From SIG603 sp964369225 (lineage in GTDB: Bacteria > Bacillota > Clostridia > Oscillospirales > Acutalibacteraceae), in assembly GCA_964369225.1 (NCBI GenBank), contig CAYJER010000003.1, forward strand, positions 1 through 64,000: a DNA stretch of 64,000 bases. The letters run 5' to 3'. The position numbers were made by a program, and so were the translations under genes. The notes beneath the pieces were generated by a model. The model was not told the origin of the DNA, ran no database searches, and worked only from the letters and a program-made list of their open reading frames with translations. Position 1 is the first letter of the stretch. Every line of letters begins with the position of its first letter. Below are positions 16,484-25,506 of this stretch, in pieces.

Positions 16484-18278
16484 CTGTCATCGCCCCCTCT
16501 ACATAATATTTACTTTGTAGTGCAAAGAGGTCTGCATATTTTCCGCCAAGCTCTAATAATTCATCATGTGAGCCTTCCTCAATTATCTTTCCGTTTTCCA
16601 TATACAAAATCCTATCACAAAATCTAGTTGAAGCTAATCTGTGAGAAATAAAAACCGATGTACTCTCACTCGTTAGTTTACTATATCTCTCATACATGTC
16701 ACGTTCAGCAATTGGATCTAGTGCGGCTGTAGGTTCATCTAATAACAAAATCGGTGCATTTTTATAAAGTGCTCTGGCTAGCATAAGTCTTTGAACTTGT
16801 CCACCTGATAGCTCTATTCCATCCTCAAACACACTTCTGCCAATATGAGTATCAAGCTTGTTTGGTAGTTTATCTATAACCTTATTTAAACCAGATAAAT
16901 TTACACATTCATTTACTCTGTCTAGGTCAACCTCTTTTGCCTGTGTAATATTTTGAACTACAGATGTTTGCAACACTGTAAAATGCTGAAAAACTGTAGA
17001 AAAATGTTTATAATAATCATTCCTATTATATTGTTTTACGTCTTCACCGTCAAGGCAAACTACACCCTCACTAGGGTCATATAATCCACAAATAAGCTTG
17101 ATTAATGTAGTTTTACCTGCACCATTAAGTCCTACAATTGCAATTTTTTCACCCTTAGCAATAGTTAAGTTTATGTTATGTATAGTATCTTTATTAGCTC
17201 CACTGTATCTGAACGATACATTTTTTAGTGATATTTCATACTTTTTAGAAATGGGTTCTATACTTTTGCCACTATCTAAAGGGAAAATTTCATCTTGATC
17301 TAAAAAGTCACGTATTACACTAAGATCTATGCTAGCTCTATGTAAAACAAGAACATTCTTAAGTATTCCAGAAATCCAAGCGGAAAAGCCGCCAATGGCT
17401 GTAAAGTAAAGCAAGAACTGTGAGGCTGATAGATTTTGTTCTAATGTTATCATAATACAAAAATAATAGGCAAGTCCGCCACGCAATAAATTAACAAGAA
17501 ACTCTACAATATCAGCAACAAACAGAACCCTAGCCTCTTTATGCAGAAAGTCATAATAAAGATTAAGCACAGAAGTAAACACGTCATTAACCCAATCATT
17601 CATGCCAAAAAGTCTTATATCTTTAGCAAAAACCATGTCTTCTGCACGTTTTCTTGTGTAATAAAGTTTGCCATGAAACGACCTTAGAGTATCTTCATGT
17701 TTTGCCCTGTAGTCTTGAATTTTTTGTTGTATCAAAAATGCCACTACTGTTGAGACAGAAACAATAATCATTAACCACGGCTCAAGTACAGTTAATAAAA
17801 AAAGATATACTATAAATCCTAGAACATTTCTAAGAAATTCACTTGATGTGATCCAGAACGATTCTAAATTTCCTGAACCATTAAAATACACCCCAGAGGC
17901 ATAACTACTGCGTTTAATAAAGTCGGTGTCATCTAAATTACAAAATGAAGTGGTGCAAATTTTCTTCTTTAGCATAGCACTAAAATGAACAGATAAGCTT
18001 AATTTATATGTAGTTTTATTTTCGTTTAGATAGCCAGTTAAAGCATTTAAAATTAACAAAGTAGCTGTAAAAAAGCCAATTGTCATGAGTAAATGCCCAA
18101 GTGAAACTCTTGTTTCAAGGGCAGATAAAATTGATGGAGCTATAAAAAGCTCTGCTAATTGAATTGCTACGGCTACTAAACTGGTAGCCACAGCAAAAAA
18201 AATAACCGATTTATCTTTTTTCCATGTTGTCTTAAACATGTAGAAAAGATTGTTAATTATGCTGTATTTCTTCTTCAT
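16476..18278 (-). CDS. ABC transporter, fused permease/ATP-binding protein (exporter half 1)
   Basis: This 600-residue partner of the downstream ABC protein has an N-terminal six-helix membrane domain and a C-terminal ATPase. Motifs are Walker A GLNGAGKTTL near residue 380, signature LSGGQVQRLMLARAL, Walker B PILLLDEPTAALD and FISHRLAS. Both partners keep the catalytic Glu after Walker B, so the pair is not the degenerate-site type of heterodimer. I start it at ATG 18278; the GTG at 18284 overlaps the GAGGTGG ribosome site. A consensus promoter lies about 50 nt upstream. Confidence 0.9.
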   Translation of the reverse strand: MKKKYSIINNLFYMFKTTWKKDKSVIFFAVATSLVAVAIQLAELFIAPSILSALETRVSLGHLLMTIGFFTATLLILNALTGYLNENKTTYKLSLSVHFSAMLKKKICTTSFCNLDDTDFIKRSSYASGVYFNGSGNLESFWITSSEFLRNVLGFIVYLFLLTVLEPWLMIIVSVSTVVAFLIQQKIQDYRAKHEDTLRSFHGKLYYTRKRAEDMVFAKDIRLFGMNDWVNDVFTSVLNLYYDFLHKEARVLFVADIVEFLVNLLRGGLAYYFCIMITLEQNLSASQFLLYFTAIGGFSAWISGILKNVLVLHRASIDLSVIRDFLDQDEIFPLDSGKSIEPISKKYEISLKNVSFRYSGANKDTIHNINLTIAKGEKIAIVGLNGAGKTTLIKLICGLYDPSEGVVCLDGEDVKQYNRNDYYKHFSTVFQHFTVLQTSVVQNITQAKEVDLDRVNECVNLSGLNKVIDKLPNKLDTHIGRSVFEDGIELSGGQVQRLMLARALYKNAPILLLDEPTAALDPIAERDMYERYSKLTSESTSVFISHRLASTRFCDRILYMENGKIIEEGSHDELLELGGKYADLFALQSKYYVEGAMTDE

Positions 18279-18329
18279 ACCCACCTCATATACGTAAAAT
18301 TAATTATTTTAATTAAATAGCTTATAAGA

Positions 18330-18358
18330 ATTATACACTTACAACCTTTAATTGTCAA
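18330..18358 (-). promoter_or_regulatory. Consensus sigma-A promoter of the ABC exporter operon
   Basis: On the minus strand TTGACA (18358-18353), 17 nt, TATAAT (18335-18330): both hexamers are perfect. Confidence 0.85.
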
Positions 18359-18421
18359 TACCTTACAAAAAAAAAACATCAAATCTCATACACTTATGTA
18401 AGGTATGGTCTATGTGCAGAC

Positions 18422-18573
18422 GTGTTGATTACGTATTTTGATAAAAATTTAATTTATAAGAATATACAAATTTTTGTAGGGGCGACCTGTGGACGTCCGA
18501 AAACTAGGACTTTTTGTTATACCTACGGGCGACCACACAGGGTCGCCCCTACAATAATATACCTAATCAACAC
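18422..18573. repeat. Composite palindromic repeat R2
   Basis: Outer arms GTGTTGATTA (18422-18431) and TAATCAACAC (18564-18573) enclose inner arms TTGTAGGGGCGACCTGTGG (18474-18492) and CCACACAGGGTCGCCCC... (18533-18554). The outer GCAGACGTGTTGATTACG block recurs, inverted, at 22899-22914. The gap between nspC and the ABC genes holds only this, a terminator and the ABC promoter. Confidence 0.8.
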
Positions 18574-18598
18574 ATTTGGATATATTATCCCCACCTAC

Positions 18599-18631
18599 AA
18601 AAAAAGCGTCCCACAATAATTTGTAGGACGC
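18599..18631 (-). terminator. Intrinsic terminator of the polyamine operon
   Basis: GCGTCCCACAA (18606-18616) pairs with TTGTAGGACGC (18621-18631), 11 bp with one G-T pair. Seven T residues follow on the minus strand. It lies 77 nt after the nspC stop codon. Confidence 0.85.
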
Positions 18632-18707
18632 AAATTTTTTTGACGCAGGCAATAAACTATAATTCTCAAATATCTATGTGTGCGACACGCCCGCCCGTGC
18701 TCACGGG

Positions 18708-19838
18708 CTAGGATAGTCTTGTTTTGAAGTCGGAGTATGAGAAGGTTTTTACAGTTTTGATAGTTCCATCTGATTTAAGGGTGCAGATGTCTGGCAGTGC
18801 CATTCCGTTAAAAGTGTTATTTTTTACCATTGAATAAATTGCCATGTCCTCAAAAATCAGCTTGTCGCCGATACTCACTTCATTATCAAATGAATAATCT
18901 CCGATGATGTCGCCAGCTAGACAGGTGTTACCAGCTAATCTATAAGTATATGCCTTTTCGCCACTTTCACCACTGCTAAATAGTGGTGGTCTGTATGGCA
19001 TTTCAAGGACGTCAGGCATATGGCAAGCAGCTGAGGCATCCATAACAAGGACTACCATTCCATTTTTCACTTTGTCAAGAACTTCTGTTACAAGGTATCC
19101 AGCGTGATAAGCAATTGCCTCACCAGGCTCTAGGTACACATCTAAATTATATTTTTCTTTAAAATCTTTTATAGCTTTAATCAAGGCTTCTCTGTTGTAA
19201 TCTTTTCTTGTGATATGATGTCCACCACCAAAATTCACCCATTTTAGTTTATCAAAATACTTAGAATAATCACGCTCGAAAACTTCTAAAGTCGATATAA
19301 AATCGTCACTGTTTTGCTCACAAAGAGTATGAAAGTGCAAGCCATCTATTCCCTCTAATAAGTCTTCTCTAAATTCTTCCTTAATTATGCCAAGTCTTGA
19401 ACCAACTGAACAAGGGTCATAAATTCCACCGCCTTGAGTTGAGTGCATTGGGTTAATTCTAAGACCAAAACTTTTACCAGATTTCAAAGCTTTCTCTTTG
19501 TGCTTTTGCCATTGGTTAAATGAATTGAAAATTATATGGTCGCATATTTCTAAAATCTCGTCAAACTCCTTGTCAAGATACGCTGGAGAAAAAACGTGGT
19601 TTTCTTTTTTCATCTCTTCATACCCGAGTTTTGCCTCATATAGACCGCTAGCTGTTGCACCTGAAAGGTACTTAGCTATTAAAGGATATACTTCAAACAT
19701 GGAGAAAGCCTTTTGGGCAAGAAGTATTTTACATCCTGCCCTTTCAGCTGTATTTTTAAGTATTTCAAGATTGGCAATTAGCCTAGTTTCGTCAAGCACG
19801 TAACAAGGTGTATTTATTGAATACAATATATCTTTCAT
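18708..19838 (-). CDS. nspC: Carboxynorspermidine/carboxyspermidine decarboxylase
   Basis: This PLP enzyme removes the carboxyl group from carboxy(nor)spermidine, the last step of the aspartate-semialdehyde route to spermidine. The 376-residue chain belongs to the alanine racemase-fold decarboxylases. The PLP lysine is in ILLAQKAFSMFEV near residue 43. Glycine-rich phosphate contacts are in FGGGHHITRKDY, and the active-site region is YLEPGEAIAY. The start ATG overlaps the upstream stop in a TAATG arrangement. It is the last gene of the speD-speA-speE-speB-CASDH-nspC run and is followed by a terminator. Confidence 0.95.
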   Translation of the reverse strand: MKDILYSINTPCYVLDETRLIANLEILKNTAERAGCKILLAQKAFSMFEVYPLIAKYLSGATASGLYEAKLGYEEMKKENHVFSPAYLDKEFDEILEICDHIIFNSFNQWQKHKEKALKSGKSFGLRINPMHSTQGGGIYDPCSVGSRLGIIKEEFREDLLEGIDGLHFHTLCEQNSDDFISTLEVFERDYSKYFDKLKWVNFGGGHHITRKDYNREALIKAIKDFKEKYNLDVYLEPGEAIAYHAGYLVTEVLDKVKNGMVVLVMDASAACHMPDVLEMPYRPPLFSSGESGEKAYTYRLAGNTCLAGDIIGDYSFDNEVSIGDKLIFEDMAIYSMVKNNTFNGMALPDICTLKSDGTIKTVKTFSYSDFKTRLS

Positions 19839-21040
19839 TAGTCCACCAAAGTAGGGTTAAAGTCCTCTTCCCATGGTAAGCCCCATTTGTTTAGTGCATC
19901 CATGAATGGATCTGGGTTAAACTCTTCTACATTCCAAACACCTGGTTTGTTCCACTCGCCGTTCATAACAAGCATAGCGCCTATCATTGCTGGAACACCT
20001 GTTGTGTAAGAAATCGCCTGTGAACCAACCTCTTTGTAGCATTCTTGATGTTCGCAGATGTTGTACAAATAATAAGTCTTCTCTTTTCCGTCTTTTTTAC
20101 CTTGGAAAATACAACCAATATTTGTCTTACCTACTGTTCTAGGACCTAATGAAGATGGATCTGGCAGAACTGCTTTTAAGAATTGTAGAGGAATAATCTC
20201 TTTACCTTCATACATAATAGGCTCAATTGATGTCATGCCAACATTCTCTAAGCATTTTAGATGAGTTAGATAGCTTTGTCCAAACGTCATGAAAAATCTA
20301 ATTCTCTTGATACCCTTGATATTTATAGCTAGACTTTCTAGCTCTTCATGGTGAAGTAAGTACATATCCTTTTGTCCTACACCTTTGAAGTTATATTCTC
20401 TTTTAATCTCCATTGGTTCAGTCTCAATCCACTCGCCGTTCTCCCAATAGCTTCCGTTAGCTGCAACTTCTCTAATGTTTATTTCTGGGTTAAAGTTTGT
20501 TGCGAATGGATAGCCGTGGTCTCCGCCATTGCAGTCTAGTATGTCAATATAATTAATTTCGTCGAACTCATGCTTTAGTGCGTATGCTGAAAATACAGAA
20601 GTTACACCTGGGTCAAATCCACTTCCTAGCAATGCGCAAATTCCTGCTTTTTCAAATCTTTCTTTATAATCCCATTGCCATTTGTACTCAAACTTAGCTG
20701 TATCTTTTGGCTCATAGTTTGCAGTGTCGATATAATGAGTTTTTGTCTCTAGGCAAGCGTCCATAATTGTTAGGTCTTGATATGGAAGTGCTAGGTTTAA
20801 AACTACATCAGGCTTAAAGCTGTTGATTAACTCGACAAGCTCTGGAACATTGTCGGCATCAACTTGAGCTGTGTGGATGATAGTCTTAGTTTTGCCCTCA
20901 AGCTCTGCCTTTACAGCGTCACATTTAGATTTAGTTCTGCTTGCAATCATTATCTCTTCAAAGACTTCTGAATTTTGACAACATTTATGAATTGCTACTC
21001 CTGCAACTCCGCCACATCCGATAATTAAACATTTACCCAT
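19838..21040 (-). CDS. Carboxynorspermidine/carboxyspermidine dehydrogenase (saccharopine dehydrogenase-like)
   Basis: The enzyme condenses putrescine (or diaminopropane) with aspartate semialdehyde and reduces the product with NADPH to carboxy(nor)spermidine. The 400-residue chain starts with a Rossmann loop, LIIGCGGVAGVAIHKCC. It continues with NLALPYQDLTIMDACLE and the saccharopine-dehydrogenase-type core GSGFDPGVTSVF. I start it at ATG 21040, 7 nt after AAGGAG; the upstream ATG at 21046 is only 1 nt from that site. It overlaps speB by 8 nt and nspC by 1 nt. Its pairing with nspC is what separates it from a lysine-pathway saccharopine dehydrogenase. Confidence 0.93.
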   Translation of the reverse strand: MGKCLIIGCGGVAGVAIHKCCQNSEVFEEIMIASRTKSKCDAVKAELEGKTKTIIHTAQVDADNVPELVELINSFKPDVVLNLALPYQDLTIMDACLETKTHYIDTANYEPKDTAKFEYKWQWDYKERFEKAGICALLGSGFDPGVTSVFSAYALKHEFDEINYIDILDCNGGDHGYPFATNFNPEINIREVAANGSYWENGEWIETEPMEIKREYNFKGVGQKDMYLLHHEELESLAINIKGIKRIRFFMTFGQSYLTHLKCLENVGMTSIEPIMYEGKEIIPLQFLKAVLPDPSSLGPRTVGKTNIGCIFQGKKDGKEKTYYLYNICEHQECYKEVGSQAISYTTGVPAMIGAMLVMNGEWNKPGVWNVEEFNPDPFMDALNKWGLPWEEDFNPTLVD

Positions 21041-21899
21041 TTTCATTCTCCTTTAAACTTAATAAAATCTCTCTTATAATCTTACAAGCAAGAGCTGTAG
21101 AGGCTCCGCTTTGGTCATAGTGTGGTGCTAGCTCGTTCACGTCGCAACCAACTACATTTATATTTTCAAGCTGTAAAACAGCATTTAAAAGCTCTTTAAA
21201 ACTTACTCCACCAGCCTCTGGTGTGCCTGTTCCCCAAAAACAAGAAGGGTCTAGCACATCTAAATCTAGGGTGAAGTATACATTTTTGCCCTTTAACTCT
21301 TCTACAGTTTGCTCAAAACCCTCTAGGTCAAACTTATGAAGTCTAGTGTGGGTTTTTGCAAACTCAAATTCTGATCTTTCACCGCTTCTAATTCCAAACT
21401 GGTGAATTTTATCGTCTCCAATTAAATTCCAAACTTGCTTTATTACACCTGCATGAGTTAATTCCTCGCCTAAATACTCGTCTCTTAAATCTGTGTGAGC
21501 ATCAAAGTGAATTACATGTAAATCAGGGTATTTTTTTATAACTGCCCTTATTGCACCTAAAGTAACAAGATGTTCTCCGCCTATCATGAACGGTAACTTG
21601 TTATCGCTTAGAACTTTGTCTGTATATTCTTCTATCATATCAAGAACTTTAGATGGATTACCAAATGGAAAATCTAGCTCTCCCCCATCAAAAACATTGA
21701 TATCCTCTAAATCTCTGTCTGAATAAGGTGAATATGTTTCAATTCCGAAACTCTCATTCCTAATAGCAGTAGGGGCAAATCTAGTTCCTGGTCTGAAAGA
21801 TGTAGTTCCATCAAAAGGAGCGCCAAAAAGCACTATATCACTTTCTTCGTAAGTTTTATCACAGCCTATAAAAGTTGTAACATTTCTATTCATTTTCAA
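21033..21899 (-). CDS. speB: Agmatinase (SpeB)
   Basis: This binuclear manganese ureohydrolase turns agmatine into putrescine and urea. Metal-ligand motifs are complete: GGEHLVT, HFDAHTDLRDEY, and TLDLDVLDPSCFWGTGTPEAGG. Length (about 288 residues) is normal. TTG 21899 is 7 nt after GAGGAG and is my preferred start; ATG 21893 is the alternative. The gene overlaps speE by 14 nt. With SpeA it supplies putrescine for both spermidine branches of the operon. A role on aminopropylagmatine, as in Thermus-type pathways, cannot be excluded. Confidence 0.93.
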   Translation of the reverse strand: MKMNRNVTTFIGCDKTYEESDIVLFGAPFDGTTSFRPGTRFAPTAIRNESFGIETYSPYSDRDLEDINVFDGGELDFPFGNPSKVLDMIEEYTDKVLSDNKLPFMIGGEHLVTLGAIRAVIKKYPDLHVIHFDAHTDLRDEYLGEELTHAGVIKQVWNLIGDDKIHQFGIRSGERSEFEFAKTHTRLHKFDLEGFEQTVEELKGKNVYFTLDLDVLDPSCFWGTGTPEAGGVSFKELLNAVLQLENINVVGCDVNELAPHYDQSGASTALACKIIREILLSLKENENG

Positions 21900-22740
21900 G
21901 CAACATCTCCTCTACATATTTTGGGATATAAAACGCACCTTTGTGTAGGTTTGTTGTATAATATTTAGTTTGAATGCCTAGTTCGTTCCATCTATCAGCA
22001 TTCAAATTTTTAAGCGGATGCAAACTTTTTGAGGCAAAACCAAAAAGCCAATGACCAGAAGGATAAGTTGGTATATGAGCTTGATACACCTTAGCACGCT
22101 CAAAATTAAGCTTAATTCTTTTGTGCGCCCTCTTCATTGCTCGTGCATCTTCGCCGTAAAACGGACTTTCATGTTGGTTTACCATTATTCCATATTCTGT
22201 TAATGCTTTAAAGCAGTTTCCGTAAAACTCTTTTGTGAAAAGAACTTCTCCAGGACCTGACGGATCAGTAGAATCAACTATGATTAAGTCATATTCGTTT
22301 TCTATTCTTCTGATAAACCTTAGTCCATCTGCAATATGAATAGTAGCCTTAGGATTATTAAATCCGCAAGCGGTAATAGGTAGATACTCTTTGCAGACTT
22401 CTATTACTCTTTCATCTATTTCAACTAGGTCGATTTTCTCTATAGTATCATATTTTGCAAGCTCTCTTAACACTCCGCCGTCTCCAGCACCGATAACCAA
22501 TATCTTTTTTATATCAGGGTTTACAGCCATTGGAATATGAGTTATCATCTCGTGATATATAAATTCGTCTTTTTCTGTCATCATCATCACACCGTCAAGT
22601 GTTAAAAATCTTCCAAATTCAAGGCTCTCAAACACGCCAATCCTTTGATAGTCGCTTATCTCGTGGTGTATTTGTCTATTTACTTTAATTGAAAATCTTA
22701 CATTATCTGTATGATATTCACTGTACCATAAATCATCCAT
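21886..22740 (-). CDS. speE: Spermidine synthase (polyamine aminopropyltransferase)
   Basis: SpeE moves the aminopropyl group of decarboxylated SAM to putrescine. The 284-residue protein has the family N-terminal beta region (FESLEFGRFLTLDGVMMMTEKDEFIYHEMI), the nucleotide motif VIGAGDGGVLRE, and the active-site loop DSTDPSGPGEVLF. The ATG at 22740 has no classical ribosome site. Instead a dispersed element ends 4 nt upstream, and its terminal dyad carries AAGG. The gap to speA is 323 nt and entirely repeat-derived, so this operon has been split by repeat insertion. Confidence 0.95.
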   Translation of the reverse strand: MDDLWYSEYHTDNVRFSIKVNRQIHHEISDYQRIGVFESLEFGRFLTLDGVMMMTEKDEFIYHEMITHIPMAVNPDIKKILVIGAGDGGVLRELAKYDTIEKIDLVEIDERVIEVCKEYLPITACGFNNPKATIHIADGLRFIRRIENEYDLIIVDSTDPSGPGEVLFTKEFYGNCFKALTEYGIMVNQHESPFYGEDARAMKRAHKRIKLNFERAKVYQAHIPTYPSGHWLFGFASKSLHPLKNLNADRWNELGIQTKYYTTNLHKGAFYIPKYVEEMLLENE

Positions 22741-22831
22741 TGTGTGACCTTGTCACTTTTGCCGCCCCTACTTTAGTTTCAACTTCAAGTAAGTTCCCCG
22801 TGACTTTCCCTTTCTTTAATTCCAAATTATT
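22741..22831 (-). repeat. Start-codon-abutting element, copy A (upstream of speE)
   Basis: The dyad TGACCTTGTCA (22745-22755, plus strand) ends 4 nt from the speE ATG. Further out come the ttttgccgc block, CCCCGTGACTTTCCCTTTCT and TTTAATTCCAAA. It matches copies at 26495, 50108, 54219 and 60799, but its inner hairpin has been replaced by GTAGGGG-type sequence. A second partial end (TGACCCTGTCTCTTTTGCCG) lies at 22832-22851. Confidence 0.75.
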
Positions 22832-23050
22832 TGACCCTGTCTCTTTTGCCGCCCCTACATGGGTTTGTGAAATTTAACGAATTAATGTTAAATCAAAAAA
22901 CGTAATCAACACGTCTGCATGGAGACCCTCCCCTACAATATATTAACAAATTTATTGTTATACAAACAAAAATTTTATTTATAATTCTTTAATTATAAAA
23001 TCCGCAAGGATTTTCACATCAACTTTTCACTATTCATTTTCACTCTTCAC
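22832..23050. repeat. Composite repeat R3 between speA and speE
   Basis: From low to high coordinates: a partial element end, a GCCGCCCCTACATGG half-arm, a TAATCAACACGTCTGC block, a GAGACCCTCCCCTACAA half-arm, and a tail module with the GCAA-tetraloop hairpin (22988-23049). Half-arms without partners suggest a decayed composite. No gene is seen. Confidence 0.75.
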
Positions 23051-23063
23051 TTGTTAAAAACGT

Positions 23064-24512
23064 CTAGTCTCCGTCATAAACATTAAGTCGGCTTGCATCC
23101 ATAGTTTCAGGACCTGTAATCAAACAAGACTTTGATTTTGCGTAATTTATATACTCAATAACTTCCTTTGTGATTTTCTCGCCAGGAGCTAAAATCGGAA
23201 TGCCTGGTGGATAACACATCACAAACTCACAACAAATTTCATTCTCGCAATCAGTTAATGCAAGGCTTTTCTTCTTAGAATAAAAGGCCTCTTGAGGTGA
23301 GAGTATAACCTCTGGGCTTATATATTCGCTCTCTAGCATGCCCTTTTTATCTTTTTTGTGAAGTCTTCTAATTTCTGCCAAAGCAGAGATTAATCTTTCA
23401 ATGTTTTTATTTTTATCGCCTACTGATATATAGGCTAATATATTTCCTAAATCACCAAACTCAATTTGGATATCATAGTCGTCTCTTAATAAGTCGTACA
23501 CTTCTTTTCCGGCAAGACCTAAACCTAAAGTATTTACAGAAAGCTTAGTGTCATCAAAATCAAAAACACTGTCTCCGTTTACAATCTCTTTTGAATAGGC
23601 ATAATAGTCGCCAATAGCGTTAATTTCTTCTCTTGCGTAAGATGAAAATTTCTTAACCTTTTCAAATATTTTCTCGCCGTCTAAAGCTAGGTTTCTTCTT
23701 GAAATATCAAGGCTTGAAAGCAACAAATATGAACCACTAGTAGTTTGTGTCAAGTTAATTATTTGCCTAACATAGTGTGCATTCATGTTGTTTCCTAAAA
23801 GCAGAATAGAACTTTGAGTTAGTGAACCACCAGACTTGTGCATGCTTACGCTTGCCATGTCTGCACCTGCCGCCATAGCAGTAATAGGCATGTCCTTTCC
23901 AAAATAAAAGTGAGTTCCATGAGCTTCGTCAACTATAACTTTAATGTCTTTGCTGTGAGCTATTTCCACTATAGACTTAAGATCTGAACAAATTCCATAA
24001 TAAGTTGGATTGTTTACAAGAACAGCCTTAGCCTCTGGGTTTTCTTCAATCGCCTTTTTAACATCGGTCAATGACATTCCAAGTGCTATTCCTAGTTCTT
24101 TATTAGTCTGCGGATTGATATATATAGGAATTGCACCGCAAATTACAAGTGCGTTAATTACACTTTGATGCACATTTCTAGGCAAAATAATTTTGTCGCC
24201 TCTTTTAACAACAGACAAAATCATAGCCTGTACAGATGAAGTAGTTCCACCAACCATAAAAAATGAATGAGCCGCACCAAAGGCCTCTGCTGCTAATTCC
24301 TCCGCCTCTTTGATCACCCCTGTAGGGTGACAAAGATTATCAAGGCAAAGCATAGAGTTTACGTCTACATTCATACATTTATCGCCTAAAAACTCGGTTA
24401 AAGGCAAATTACCTTTTCCTCTTTTATGCCCAGGGACATCAAAAGGAACGGTTTTATTCTCTTTTAATTCTTGAAGTGCCTCCAATATAGGAGCATTAGT
24501 CTGCATTCTCAA
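23064..24512 (-). CDS. speA: Arginine decarboxylase (Orn/Lys/Arg decarboxylase, aspartate aminotransferase fold)
   Basis: The enzyme converts arginine to agmatine with PLP. The 482-residue chain is the short Bacillus-type SpeA without the N-terminal wing of the E. coli inducible enzymes. Motifs are VPFDVPGHKRGKG, VDEAHGTHFYF, the PLP lysine in SMHKSGGSLTQSS, and the C-terminal region CYPPGIPILAPGEKIT. Family members also act on lysine or ornithine, but the agmatinase gene in the same operon points to arginine. The start is TTG 24512, overlapping the speD stop as TTGA with GGAGG 9 nt before; ATG 24506 is the alternative. Confidence 0.92.
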   Translation of the reverse strand: MRMQTNAPILEALQELKENKTVPFDVPGHKRGKGNLPLTEFLGDKCMNVDVNSMLCLDNLCHPTGVIKEAEELAAEAFGAAHSFFMVGGTTSSVQAMILSVVKRGDKIILPRNVHQSVINALVICGAIPIYINPQTNKELGIALGMSLTDVKKAIEENPEAKAVLVNNPTYYGICSDLKSIVEIAHSKDIKVIVDEAHGTHFYFGKDMPITAMAAGADMASVSMHKSGGSLTQSSILLLGNNMNAHYVRQIINLTQTTSGSYLLLSSLDISRRNLALDGEKIFEKVKKFSSYAREEINAIGDYYAYSKEIVNGDSVFDFDDTKLSVNTLGLGLAGKEVYDLLRDDYDIQIEFGDLGNILAYISVGDKNKNIERLISALAEIRRLHKKDKKGMLESEYISPEVILSPQEAFYSKKKSLALTDCENEICCEFVMCYPPGIPILAPGEKITKEVIEYINYAKSKSCLITGPETMDASRLNVYDGD

Positions 24513-25291
24513 TGCTTGTTTCCTCCATGATAAATATTGGTTCCGCTGAAAATTTCTATCATTTCTTCTCTTAAAGCATTAGTTATATCTAGCCTGCGTT
24601 TAGGTGAAATCTCGTACACGTCTGAATTAAATAGATAGTTTTGTAACACAATTTCATTGATTAGCATTTTTGTGTGAAATATATTTGACTGATACACATT
24701 AATGTCAATAGCGTCATATTTTTCAAGTGTAGCAGGGTCAATGTAGTCTTGAATTGAGGCTATCTTATGATCAATGAAAAGCTTGTTTCCGCTAATATCA
24801 CGTGTAAAACCTCTAACTCTATAGTCCATTGTGATAATGTCAGAATCAAAACTTCCAATTAAGTAATCAAGTGTTGATAACGGAGTAATCTCGCCACAGG
24901 TAAACACGTCAATATCCACTCTAAAGGTAGCTATAGAATTTTCAGGATGATACTCAGGATAAGTATGCACAGTTACATGACTTTTATCAAGATGCGCCAC
25001 AACAGTTTCACCGCTTCTGTTTTCAATTTTGCTCTCTTCTGAAATAAGCAAAGTTACAGACGCTCCTTGTGGCTCGTAGTCTTGTTTTGATATATTTAAA
25101 ACCGTTGCACCTATCATCTCTGTGACTTTAGTTAGTATGTCTGTAAGTCTTTCAGAGTTATACTGCTGGTTTATGTATTTAATGTAGTCTTGCTGTTCAC
25201 GTGGAGTTTTAGCGTAGCAAATGTCATATATGTTAAAGCTTAGCGACTTTGTAAGATTGTTAAATCCGTATAATTTTAGTTTGTCTTTCAT
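24509..25291 (-). CDS. speD: S-adenosylmethionine decarboxylase proenzyme (E. coli-type)
   Basis: This pyruvoyl enzyme makes decarboxylated SAM, the aminopropyl donor for SpeE. The 260-residue length and the autocleavage site AHLDKSHVTVHTYPEYHP (Lys103-Ser104; Ser104 becomes the pyruvoyl group) identify the long E. coli-type form rather than the short 120-residue Bacillus SpeH form. ATG 25291 follows TTTGGAGGACAC. An open frame continues upstream to 25363 but would translate through the leader terminator, so it is not used here. It is the first gene of the polyamine operon and sits behind a structured leader of about 200 nt. Confidence 0.95.
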   Translation of the reverse strand: MKDKLKLYGFNNLTKSLSFNIYDICYAKTPREQQDYIKYINQQYNSERLTDILTKVTEMIGATVLNISKQDYEPQGASVTLLISEESKIENRSGETVVAHLDKSHVTVHTYPEYHPENSIATFRVDIDVFTCGEITPLSTLDYLIGSFDSDIITMDYRVRGFTRDISGNKLFIDHKIASIQDYIDPATLEKYDAIDINVYQSNIFHTKMLINEIVLQNYLFNSDVYEISPKRRLDITNALREEMIEIFSGTNIYHGGNKH

Positions 25292-25500
25292 GTGTCCTCC
25301 AAAATAAAAAAAGATGTATCGTTCCTTACGATACACCTTGTAAACAGCACAAAAATAGAGCATTACTTTAAGTCACTCATATTCAGCTTTTTTACAAGTG
25401 TGTACCAAAGTACACTTAGGGCGAATGTACCCAACAGGCAATTAAGATGCCAGCTTATAAAAACCAGATTAGTAAAAATGAGATAAAGTAATTATTTCTC
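25292..25500 (-). promoter_or_regulatory. Structured 5' leader of speD: candidate attenuator or riboswitch
   Basis: About 200 nt separate the promoter from speD. Reading the minus strand, a hairpin (GTGTAC/GTACAC arms, 25417-25396) is followed by ACACTTGTAAA (25401-25391). Further on, TTTACAAGGTGT (25344-25333) can pair with that segment. Last comes a terminator whose 5' arm begins at 25335. The first hairpin and the terminator therefore compete with one alternative helix. No known riboswitch core (for example the S-box) was recognised. A mini-ORF of five codons (MSDLK) ends at TAATG near 25361. Confidence 0.55.
25301..25335 (-). terminator. Intrinsic terminator inside the speD leader
   Basis: TGTATCGT (minus strand, 25335-25328), a 5-nt loop, ACGATACA (25322-25315), then TCTTTTTTTATTTT. 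It lies upstream of the speD ribosome site, so it must be bypassed for operon expression. Confidence 0.8.
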
Positions 25501-25506
25501 TCTTAT

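Noticed and set aside
14606..18278. Bacteriocin or lantibiotic exporter
   Set aside because: There is no N-terminal C39 peptidase domain, no modification enzyme and no small precursor peptide nearby.
18422..18711. Short plus-strand ORFs across repeat R2 and its terminator
   Set aside because: They run through palindromic repeat arms and a terminator, have no ribosome site and no protein-like composition.
22741..23063. Autonomous insertion sequence between speA and speE
   Set aside because: The gap is all repeat fragments with no reading frame that resembles a transposase.
25292..25363. 24-residue N-terminal extension of SpeD
   Set aside because: It would translate through the leader terminator. 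ATG 25291 has a strong ribosome site and gives the family's normal start.
25292..25500. S-box (SAM-I) riboswitch upstream of speD
   Set aside because: The conserved S-box core segments were looked for and not seen, so it is kept only as an unclassified leader.
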